NCBI GenBank assembly: GCA_010909165.1
Contig: VJWM01000118.1
Span: 558,001 to 622,000 of the forward strand
Length of the DNA stretch: 64,000 nucleotides
Direction: 5' to 3'
Source: Anthoceros angustus
Lineage: Eukaryota; Streptophyta; Anthocerotopsida; Anthocerotales; Anthocerotaceae
A program made the position numbers and the translations under genes. The notes under the pieces were generated by a model, which saw nothing but the letters and a program-made list of their open reading frames with translations, searched no databases and was not told the DNA's origin. This document shows, one piece after another, positions 35,359-44,270 of the stretch (the first letter of the stretch is position 1; each line of letters opens with the position of its first letter).

Positions 35359-37947
35359 TCAATGCTGATCCCCACATGAACAACTGCCATCCAGGAAACG
35401 GTGCACTCGGTGTGCATCTCGCACTATGATCTCTCGCTTTTCAAGACGTGACATGATCTTGGTGCTACTGTGACAGTCATCACACATGCGGAGATTTTTG
35501 GTGACTAGCAAAGTTGCACCATCTGGAGTATTCAAAAGACCGTAGGCCAATGCCAGTTTCTCTGCATGCCCGCACAATGCATCTTCCTTCTCCTGCTCAG
35601 ACACTGGCTTCAGCACCAGCTTCGTTTGTGGTACATGGCCTCCTTCCTCCTTCAACCTCTTATTCACGCTCCTGAGAGTGGATGAAATATCGGACCTGTC
35701 GTCTCCAACTTTAAACTCATGCACTTTGTTCTCCACTTCGATACACGCCTTGGCAGCCTTCTTACAAGCTCCTGCCGTCTTTCTCATGCCTTCTATTTCA
35801 TCCACATCACTCCACATGCCTGCATCTGCGTAGATGTTGCCCAACAAAACGTAAGCAGACGCATTTTCAGGCTCTAATTGTAGAAGGCGGTGAAAACATC
35901 GCCTTCCACGCTCTGCATCGCCATAGGGTTTACACGCACTCAGCAGAGATCGCCACCCGACGACATCATTCCCAAATGGCATGGTCTGCAGAAAATGTTC
36001 TGCCTCGTCCAGATGCCCTGACCGCGCAAGAAGATCAACCATGCAGCTACAATGGTAATCAGTAGGTACAATGCCATACTCCTCCTGCATCATCTTGAAA
36101 TATTGCCGGCCCTCGTGCACCAGGCCTGCATGGCTGCATGCGACAAGAATACAACTAAACGCAGTATCATCTGGCTTAACGCCGTGCTGACACATTTCCT
36201 TGAAACACTCCATTGCCCTTTGACCATCACTCTGTTCAGCATAGCCATTGAGCAAAGCACTCCAAGTCACCACATCTCTTGTAGGCAGTGTGTCAAACAC
36301 CTTGCGGGCATCATCCAAGCACCCACATTTTGCATACATATCCACCAGAGAGTTGCCAACCAACAGGTCATCTCCCAGGCCCATTGTGCGAATCTGTAAA
36401 TGAAGCTGCTTGCCCTGATGCAGTGCACCCGTGCTGGCACAGGCTTGAAGGAGGCAGACGAATGTAACATTATTGGCTGGAGTGATTCCCTTCTGCTGCA
36501 TAGCTGCATAAAGATCGAGGGCTGCCTGACCCATCCCCTGCTGAGCATATCCTGCAATCATGGCAGTCCATGTCACCACATCCTTCCTAGGCATCCGCTC
36601 AAAAACTGTCCGAGCATCCTCAACACTCCCGCATTTGGCATACATGTCCACCAGACAGTTGCCAACCAGCAAGTCCGCTTGCAGTCCCTTTCGTTCTATC
36701 TGTGCATGAAGCTCCTTACCCTGATGCAGAGCGCCAACAGCAGCACACGCTTGCACAAGGCACACAAAGGTCACACTATCAGCTACATTGACAGCCTCAT
36801 TTTGCATACACAGATACAGAGCAAGGGCTTCATGTCCAAATCCCTGATGAGAATACCCTGCGATCATGGCTGTCCAAGTCACCACATTTCTAGAAGGCAG
36901 TCTGTCAAACACCCTGCGAGCATCTTCCAAACTGCCACACTTCCCATACATGTCCACCAAACCGGTACCGATAAACTCATCACCTTCCAGTCCCCTTTCT
37001 TGAACCTGTGCATGAAGGTCCTTCCCAATGTGCAAATCTCCCACAGCAGCACAAGCTTGAAGGAGGCAACCAAACGTAACACGACTCCCCGGAGTGCCAC
37101 CTTCCTGTCGCATCCTCGAGTAAAAGGAGAGAGCATCCCGCCCCAGCCCCTGCTGCGCATACCCTGCGATCATTGCATTCCACGACACCACATCCCTGGA
37201 CGGCAACTCCTCAAACACTCTCCTCGCAGCCTCCAAGCTCCCGCACTTGGCATACATGTTCACCAGGCTGTTCCCCACGAACACATCGCCATGGGCAGCA
37301 GCAGCAACAACATCCGCATGCACCTCCTTGCCAGCCACCAGGTCTCCTGCAGCGGCACACGCCTTCAGAACCGCCATGAAAATGTGGCTGTCTGCCTCCT
37401 CGCCGGACTCTCGCATCCGCCGATAAAGACTGATAGCCTCCCCCGGCTCTCCATGTCGGGCATGCACCAAGATGATGGCGGCCCATACATGAGCGTCCGG
37501 CGCAGCGCAGTTCCGAAACACCTGCACTGCCTCCTCCAATCTGCCGTGAGCAGCGTACATCCGGATGATATGGTTCCCTAGGAATGCGCTACCCTCGTAA
37601 CCGCTCCTCACAGCAAGCGCGTGAACGCGCCTGCCAAGCCCCAAATCCCTGTCTTGCATGCACCTCTTGAGCACAAGATAGAAAACAGAGGTAGGAGCAC
37701 ATTCTCCCCGCTCCACCAGAAAATGCAATGCTTCCACAGCGTCTCCCAGCTCCGCCTCCTCGCAGCGCCTGCTCAGCTCCTCCACGGAATACGTCACGGA
37801 AGACTGCGTTTGTGCCTTGCGTAGGATTCCATCAACTCGTCGCTCTTCCCTCGGTGACAGCGCCCAGATCGAGCTTCCCGATTGTTCCTTCGTCACCACA
37901 CTTCCCCAATCACAAGCTGCCAGAACCGGCAGCTCCATCCTCGCCAT
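35359..37947 (-). CDS. PLS-class PPR protein with E and DYW domains
   Basis: One exon, 862 aa from ATG 37947. Tandem PPR motifs of the P/L/S series run from about residue 90 (for example GNSLVNMYAKCGSLEAARRV, NVVTWTAMIAGYSHQG). They are followed by E/E+ modules and a DYW deaminase-like domain with the HAE zinc/catalytic site in GHAEKLALAYGLL and CDDCHSSTKIMS. The end is GSCSCGDQH rather than the usual GDYW. Such proteins are imported into mitochondria or chloroplasts for C-to-U RNA editing; N-terminal targeting is unclear. An upstream in-frame ATG (38154) lies inside the retroposon repeat at 38120-38402 and is not used. The intact, uninterrupted ORF indicates function, though the altered terminal motif may affect it. 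Its editing sites cannot be read without organelle sequence. Confidence 0.9.
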   Translation of the reverse strand: MARMELPVLAACDWGSVVTKEQSGSSIWALSPREERRVDGILRKAQTQSSVTYSVEELSRRCEEAELGDAVEALHFLVERGECAPTSVFYLVLKRCMQDRDLGLGRRVHALAVRSGYEGSAFLGNHIIRMYAAHGRLEEAVQVFRNCAAPDAHVWAAIILVHARHGEPGEAISLYRRMRESGEEADSHIFMAVLKACAAAGDLVAGKEVHADVVAAAAHGDVFVGNSLVNMYAKCGSLEAARRVFEELPSRDVVSWNAMIAGYAQQGLGRDALSFYSRMRQEGGTPGSRVTFGCLLQACAAVGDLHIGKDLHAQVQERGLEGDEFIGTGLVDMYGKCGSLEDARRVFDRLPSRNVVTWTAMIAGYSHQGFGHEALALYLCMQNEAVNVADSVTFVCLVQACAAVGALHQGKELHAQIERKGLQADLLVGNCLVDMYAKCGSVEDARTVFERMPRKDVVTWTAMIAGYAQQGMGQAALDLYAAMQQKGITPANNVTFVCLLQACASTGALHQGKQLHLQIRTMGLGDDLLVGNSLVDMYAKCGCLDDARKVFDTLPTRDVVTWSALLNGYAEQSDGQRAMECFKEMCQHGVKPDDTAFSCILVACSHAGLVHEGRQYFKMMQEEYGIVPTDYHCSCMVDLLARSGHLDEAEHFLQTMPFGNDVVGWRSLLSACKPYGDAERGRRCFHRLLQLEPENASAYVLLGNIYADAGMWSDVDEIEGMRKTAGACKKAAKACIEVENKVHEFKVGDDRSDISSTLRSVNKRLKEEGGHVPQTKLVLKPVSEQEKEDALCGHAEKLALAYGLLNTPDGATLLVTKNLRMCDDCHSSTKIMSRLEKREIIVRDAHRVHRFLDGSCSCGDQH

Positions 37948-38119
37948 GCAAACCCTAGCTGACGCATCGCCTAAGACGCCGGCGCCATCGCCATCGCTGA
38001 AAGCCTTGCAAGTTGCTTCGTCCTGCTCCGCGACGGGCTGAAGGGCTGGACATGGACGGAGACGGTGAGTTTGATTGCATTGTAAAAAAGCTAAATGTGC
38101 CTTGGCGACACCTACGTAT

Positions 38120-38402
38120 TGTGTGTCCAAATGACTTAGGCCAAATGGACACACAATTTATAAGAACGTCGTTATTAAGCATCCTGGGCTTAGATGGGGT
38201 GCCTAAAGGGAGTGGATGCCCTTGGTGCAAGTAGCTTAGGCGGGGTGCGTAAAGGGAGTGGATGCCCTTGGTGCAAGTAGCTTAGGCACACCATAGTGCA
38301 AGTAGCTTAGGCACACCATAATACAAGTTGTTAAGTATCAAGTCCCATGACGGAAATTCCGTCCTTAGTGGACTTAAATAAAATTCTTCTTCTTCTTCTC
38401 TT
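38120..38402 (+). mobile_element. TTC-tailed retroposon-like element, copy 1
   Basis: Shares 'ccaaatgacttaggccaaat', 'ataagaacg.cgttattaag', 'gcctaaagggagtggatgcc' (here duplicated) and the end 'ggacttaaataaaattcttc' with copies near 39855 and 40190. It ends in a TTC run (38386-38402). It has no coding capacity and looks SINE-like. It begins right at the 5' side of the PPR gene. Confidence 0.7.
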
Positions 38403-38639
38403 CTTATGTAGTCTAGACTTAAAGTGGATCAGCTCATACTCTGGGTTCGATTGCCAACTTCGGAATGCGTAAAAACTTATCACTTATTTTTTAGTTGAAA
38501 ACTACAAATACTTTTCCGTAGTAAATCACATGAAAACTACAAATACTTTCCCGTAGTAAATCACATGAAGTCTATAATTGACTTATGGCATGCACATGGA
38601 GTCTATAATAGACTTCTAGCTTACTAGATCGTTTAACAA

Positions 38640-39260
38640 ACCTTACCCGGGACATCGTGTAATAGACCCTACTCGGGACGTCGTTCACCAGACCCTACCC
38701 CAGACCCTACCCGGGATATCGTTTGACCCTACTTGGGACAATGTTTGCGAGTATGTTATTCTCAACCTTCCCGGGTGGGCGGCGGTAACGAAGATCCACT
38801 AGTACTCTCCCAATTGGTTTGCAAGCATGTTATCCTCAACCCTCCTGGGTGGGTGGCTGCAATGAAGATCCACTAGTACTCTCCCACTTGGTTTGCGAGC
38901 ATGTTATTCTTAACCCTCCTTGGTGGGCGGCGGCAATGAAGATCCATTAGCACTCTCCCACTTGGTTTGTGAGCATGTTATCCTCAACCCTCTGGGGTGG
39001 GCGGCGGCAATGAAGATCCACTAGTACTCTCTCACTTGTTCTAGGGATCGCTTAACAGACCCTATCCGGGACAAGGTTTGCGAGCATGTTATCCTCAACC
39101 CTCCTGGCTGGGCGCCGGCAATGAAGATCCACCAGTACTCTCTCACTTGTTCTAGGGATCGCTTAACACACCCTACGCGAGACAAGGTTTGCGAGCATGT
39201 TATCCTCAACCCTCCGGGAAGGGATGTGAGACAGATGGCGAAGATCCACTAGTACTCTCC
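38640..39260. repeat. Minisatellite, ~74-bp and 111-bp units
   Basis: From 38748 on, six units share 'gcgagcatgttatcctcaac' and 'gaagatccactagtactctc'. Four are about 74-79 bp. Two are lengthened to about 111 bp by the insert 'ctagggatcgcttaacagac...gggacaagg', a segment related to the preceding 'gaccctacccgggac' repeats at 38640-38740. Confidence 0.85.
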
Positions 39261-39411
39261 CATGCAGGATGACCACGCCTTCATCCCTTGCTATCGTAAC
39301 TCACGGTGCCATAGGCAAGATTTCTCCAGGTTTGTCAAGGCTTCTGCCAAGGCTTACCACTCTCGCAACAATGGGGTTGGTCTCCCCCTTTCTAGTATTG
39401 TGACTTTCTTC

Positions 39412-39560
39412 AGGCAATGGACCAACCCCCTTTCATGAGGCAATGGACCAACCCCCTTGCGTGTGCACCAACCCCCTTTCGTGAGGCAATGGACGAACCC
39501 CCTTTCGTGAGGAGCAACCCCGTTTCGTGTGGACCAACCCCCTTTTGTGTTTTGTGACTT
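39412..39560. repeat. ~25-bp minisatellite
   Basis: Tandem units such as 'caatggaccaacccccttt' plus a variable 'cgtgagg/cgtgtg' end, about six degenerate copies. ORFs here are produced by the repeat. Confidence 0.8.
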
Positions 39561-39849
39561 TCTTCTGGCGTCCATCGCTCTGAAGCGGGCGCTAGCGAAC
39601 GAAGTGTATAGGACGAGGGTAAGCGTAGGGATGTGGTATCTTTGGCCACGGTGGTAGGTAGACTTTTCCTCTCCGAACCACAAAATTCTCAGATTACGAA
39701 ATTTCGGAATAGTTTCAATATGAGTGATAGTTTGGCTAGTCTCCTTGGCCTGGTGCCCTCCCGAGGGTTGCACCCCCTTTTCCTTGGGTAATGAAATTTC
39801 CCAATTTCTTTGTTTTATTTTTAAGTCTCCACGTTCCTTCACGTTCACT

Positions 39850-40445
39850 TTCTTTTGTGTGACCAAATGGCCTAGGCCAAATGGACACACATTTATAAGA
39901 ACGCCGTGATTAAGCATCCTGAGATGGGGTCGGTACTTAGATGGGGTGCCTAAAGGGAGTGGATGCCCTTGGTGCAAGTAGCTTAGGCACACCATGATAC
40001 AAGTTGTTAAGTACCAAGTCCCATGACGGAAATCCGTCTTTAGTGGACTTAAATAAAATTCTTGCTCTTCTTCTTCTTCATATCAGCTTGAGTTCAAACC
40101 TAGCCCTAACAACCTTCTACCCACATTCAAACTATTTCAGCTCCAACAATAGGCTACTTCCTCTTCTTCTTCTTCAACAATCCACCGGTACTTAGATGGG
40201 GTACCTAAAGGGAATGGATGCCCTTGGTGCAAGTAGCTTAGGCACACCATGGTACAAGTTGTTAAGTACCAAGTTGTCCCATGACAGAAATCCGTCTTTA
40301 GTGGACTTAAATAAAATTCTTGTTCTTCTTCTTCTTCATATCAGCTTGAGTTCAAACCTAGCCCTAACAACCTTCTACCCACATTCAAACTATCTCAGCT
40401 CCAACAATAGGCTACTTTCTCTTCTTCTTCTTCAACAATCCACCC
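39850..40445 (+). mobile_element. TTC-tailed retroposon-like elements, copies 2 and 3 in tandem
   Basis: Copy 2 (about 39850-40190) repeats the copy-1 body and adds the tail 'gacttaaataaaattcttg' plus a TTC-rich run and 'atatcagcttgagttcaaac'. Copy 3 (40191-40445) repeats from 'cggtacttagatggggtacc' on, ending in the same tail. The two share 3' flanking sequence, so the second arose by local duplication of about 250 bp. A degraded fragment of the family lies at 42950-43020. Confidence 0.75.
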
Positions 40446-41720
40446 TATGTGAAACGGACATATGTATGTGCAAGCTGCCGAGCTCCGGACGAAAGATCCA
40501 CGCTCCGAGTCAAAGCATCAAAGTAAACATGCTTACTCATGAAGATCGCATAGAATTCATGAAGATCAGATTAAACTCATGGAAACCTTGAAGGTAGCAG
40601 CATTGACTGTTCGCGGCTCACGAACCTGGAGTTGTGACAGATGGCTCAGGGAGAAACATTGGGCAACTATCTTCTTCGTCCATCCAGCTTGGTGCTAACC
40701 CAGGGCCAAAGTCACTAACTGTGCCCCATTGAAGAAACAGATAGAACACGTCCATGGTGGACAGAATTCATGGGTGAAAGAAACATGGTTACCTGACCTT
40801 TCAGCACCTGATGCTTGGTCTGAATCTCAGCCTGACACTATAGCTTTCATTTCCGACAGCCGGTGTAAAACAGCATCATAAACAGCTGATTTAGTGAGCT
40901 TTCATTGCACTTGAGGTCGTGGATGAGCTCCATTGTGTACGGAAATGTATGTGGAAAAGCTCACAGCCAGAGGAGCTTCCATGGTGCTTCTTGCAGTGTC
41001 TCCATTGCCAAGGAGAGAACAAACAATAGCTCAAGCATATAAACATGGAAGCTACAAATACCATGATGGGCAGCCACAATTCGATGTACCCTGCTCATCA
41101 GGTTGAGAGCTGAAGATGCGACAAGGCAGAAGAGGCCCACTGCGGAGTCCGGGATTGTTTTTAACAATCTTGGAGTAGGAAAAACTAGGAGAAAGGTAAT
41201 GGGCATTGTAGCAGAGACGCTGTTGTTGGACAGATTGATATTGACCAAATCGAGCAGTCGAAAGAACACCTTACCTGGTAGTTTTGCCATGAATTGCTGA
41301 GACTAAGGTCCAAGACTAGGACAGTAACAGGAACCCATGGTGGAATGGACGGAGAAGCCTCTATGTGGATCCATTGAAATGCAGCAAGCAAGTGGAGCAA
41401 AACTTTGAAAAGCTCAACCACCAGTCTGGCAGCTCCCCCTCCACACCACGATCCAATGCTGAAGAGTCACAACAAGCTTTCCTGAATGACCTTGAGACCC
41501 TGTTGCTACATACATTCAAATCGGTCATGTCTGAAGTGTTTTCCCCAACTTGAACGATGCAAGCCGCAAAGTGTTAGGGAAGTGGAGAGCGAAGCCCAAC
41601 CTTGTCGTTAACCAATGACATTACCCTGGGGAAATTGGTATAAACTGCAACGTCTAGACCATCCAAGGGGATGATGTTTCACAGCTGTTGGCCTCATCAG
41701 AACCAAAGATTAATTCTAGA
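40446..41720 (-). pseudogene. Intergenic DNA with a possible LRR-protein relic
   Basis: On the minus strand at about 41150-41420 two ORFs read like broken leucine-rich repeats: IPPWVPVTVLVLDLSLSNSWQ and, in another frame, LLDLVNINLSNNSVSATMP. The frame changes and the lack of a continuous array indicate decay. Confidence is low; the remaining ~1 kb holds nothing identifiable. Confidence 0.25.
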
Positions 41721-42473
41721 TTACATGAAAATCTTGAAGACTGGATCGAACTTCAGATGTGCCCCATACACTTCAGGTCTAATGCATTTTTCTTGCCAAT
41801 ACCTCCACTTCCTAGGCAATGGTTTCGGTTTTTCCTTAGGAGGATAAGGAAGCCCACCACCCGGAAGAACCTCATATGGCGCCTTTTCTATCAGCTCATC
41901 AGCTTTGGTCTCACTAAGGTCAATCCAATAAGCAGGAGTGATCTTATACAGTAAGTACAATTGTTTCATCTGCCAATATTGGATGGGGTTCTCTCCAGTT
42001 CTAAACCGAAAGAGCCGTTTGAATGCCTCGTCTCGAGATAGTGATAGTTCGTCAATCTTCTCCCCCAGTTCTGTTAAGAACTTTTTACAACATCCAGTTG
42101 CATGATATCTGTTTCCATTTGCTGCCATGAAAGCTACTAATTTCCGCCCACCTTCTTCAAACAACTGATCATATACAGTTTGTAGCAACCCATCCCAATA
42201 CACATCTGGGTCATAACCCATGTTATCTAGTGAAACCATTTGTGGTATGTTCAGCTTAAATGGTATTGGCAAAGGTTCAGGAATAGGTTCCTCTACTACT
42301 TCAATTTTAGCCTCATTTCCTTTTCCTACTTTCTTCTTATCTTCAGATTTTTCCTTTTCTTTTTTATCATTATTCTTTGAGCTATTTTCTGTTTTATCTC
42401 TTTTATCCTTCTCATCCTTTTTGGTACTTGTATCCTTTTGTTTAGGAGCCATTAATTTGGCTACATGAGTCAC
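41721..42473 (-). CDS. Lysine-rich orphan protein, hypothetical
   Basis: One exon, 250 aa (ATG 42473; an alternative ATG at 42452 begins MAPKQKD). Residues ~8-55 are a highly charged Lys/Glu/Asp-rich, probably disordered segment. Then comes a compact domain with PQMVSLDNMGYDPDVYWDGLL, VAFMAANGNRYHATGCCKKFL, RDEAFKRLFRFRTGENPIQYW and KITPAYWIDLSETKADELIE. The end is basic (KPLPRKWRYW). No known family is recognised. The coherent composition and intact frame argue for a real, lineage-restricted protein or a domesticated element ORF. It sits alone between repeats, without a clear promoter. Confidence 0.5.
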   Translation of the reverse strand: MTHVAKLMAPKQKDTSTKKDEKDKRDKTENSSKNNDKKEKEKSEDKKKVGKGNEAKIEVVEEPIPEPLPIPFKLNIPQMVSLDNMGYDPDVYWDGLLQTVYDQLFEEGGRKLVAFMAANGNRYHATGCCKKFLTELGEKIDELSLSRDEAFKRLFRFRTGENPIQYWQMKQLYLLYKITPAYWIDLSETKADELIEKAPYEVLPGGGLPYPPKEKPKPLPRKWRYWQEKCIRPEVYGAHLKFDPVFKIFM

Positions 42474-43700
42474 ATTTTTTCCAAACTAGGATTTTTATTA
42501 ACTATACACTATGATAAAACAAAACTCTTGACTCCATTTCTTGGCTTAGAATGCTTGGCACACTATGTAGAAGACTCTTTCTTATAACTATGAGTGAAAT
42601 AATAAAATAATTCTTTGTACTATCACAGATGTAAAATACAAGGAGAAAGAACCCTAAGCAACATACTATCCTCAAGAAGAAATGCGATGAGGAAACCCAA
42701 GGGAATTTCTTCCATCTAGAATATACCCATTATTTGAAAATAAAAAATAAAGAAAATACAATTTTCTTTTGTCATACATCATGAATTGGACATGAATGCA
42801 TAAAATTCATTCTCTTATTGCACTACTTTCATTTCTTGGATATTGAAGTTCCACAAGTACTTACATTATAAATATAAAGAATAATATGAACATACTGTAA
42901 AATTATTTAGATTGTATATATATACCCTATATATATTTGTTTTCATATTTCAGTCCCATGATAGTCATTCATCCTCGGTGGATTTAAGACATTCTTCAAT
43001 GCTTCTTATTGCAAGTTCATTATGCTTTACTGAATTTTCACACATCATATTATGATGAATTCATAGTGCAAATTTTTTAAGAGTTGACTACAAGTCTATA
43101 GCATAGGTTCTCAAGGTTTGTACAAGAAATAAACATTTTTTCTTTCCTCTTATATATAATGAGACCTTTGACATGGATTCAGTTCCTTTAGTATATTGTG
43201 AAAAACGCTAAGAAAAGATTTTGTATACATATTAGAATAAATGTATGGAGTGTAATATATTTTGATTGGATTCTTGTTAAACATGCACATTGGATGTGAT
43301 GGGTAGAGAAGTATATGTTTAGGATTTTAAAAATATAATTAGATAATACTCTAAAATATATTATATTAAATATTATTATAATTAAATATTTAAATGAATA
43401 AAAATATATAAAAATATACTATCAAATATATCCATTGAACGTGTTAGACTATTTGAAATTAAGAGCATTTTTAGACTTAATGATATCTAGATACTTTTTG
43501 AAGATAATAAATAAGATGAAAATTTTATAAATTAACAGAAGAAAAATCTCATATACACCAAGGTATGAGTAACCAACCCTCTAGAGACCCTAAGATGTGA
43601 TGGGAATAAGAAAGGATATATTTACCAAATCTCGATGATACTAAATCTTCGTATTCGATTCCGTGTCAATTTAGATAATGCTTTGGCTATACCCGAGACA
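42474..43700. other. AT-rich stretch, no gene
   Basis: Very AT-rich (43200-43500 especially). It carries a degraded TTC-tailed repeat fragment at 42950-43020. No ORF is supported. Confidence 0.6.
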
Positions 43701-43857
43701 AGATCTAGAAGTCATCTCAAGTCCATTTAAACCCTAAACCCTAAACCCTAAACCTAAACCCTAAACCCTAAACCCTAAACCCTAAACCCTAAACCCTAAA
43801 CCCTAAACCGAGACAAAACCTAGAAGTCAGCTGAAGTCCATTTAAACCCTAAACCCT
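43698..43857. repeat. Interstitial telomere-like (CCCTAAA) array, duplicated flank
   Basis: About eleven 'ccctaaa' units at 43731-43808 (one is 'cctaaa'). The preceding 'gagacaagatctagaagtca...gtccatttaaaccctaaa' recurs from 43808 with a few substitutions, so the tract lies within a ~110-bp direct duplication. Confidence 0.9.
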
Positions 43858-43860
43858 GAC

Positions 43861-44270
43861 CTGCTCAAACATTCCCACCGGGCCAACATTAAATATGGGA
43901 AGTATGGTAATGAAGACGTGTTTAATAAGTTTCATCAAGGAGGTTGTACTTTGTGATTGGCTAGTCTAACCGGCTCCCTTTGGTCTGCTGGCCTACTGCG
44001 AAGGGTAGGATTTGAAGGAATCGAGGCGCCAGACGCCTGAAATCTGCGGTAGCTAGACCTGCTCACCTGCCTGCAATCGATCAACGCTTCGCCTTTCGGC
44101 CTGCGCCGCAGAATTCCGATAATCGGCCAATGGGCGATCGTTTATAACTTGATCGCTATATGATCACAGCAAGTGCAAACCTGGGAGGCTAGAAGGCATT
44201 CGACTCTTTCATTTCGTGACGTCCCTTTCCGCTTCTCACAATCTGCGTCAGGGGAGCTCTCCAAGCAGCC
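43861..44270 (+). promoter_or_regulatory. Upstream region of DRP4-A
   Basis: It resembles in part the region upstream of DRP4-B (48120-48459) and DRP4-C (56090-56420), for example 'tcatcaa..aggttgta' and the 'gctcacctgc' block. It presumably holds the promoter. A TATA box is not obvious. Confidence 0.4.

Noticed and set aside
36400-37581. 393-aa plus-strand ORF
   Set aside because: Antisense shadow of the PPR repeat region on the minus strand.
38640-39560. Tandem arrays considered as CRISPR-like
   Set aside because: Adjacent units lack unique spacers, and the genome is a plant's; these are minisatellites.
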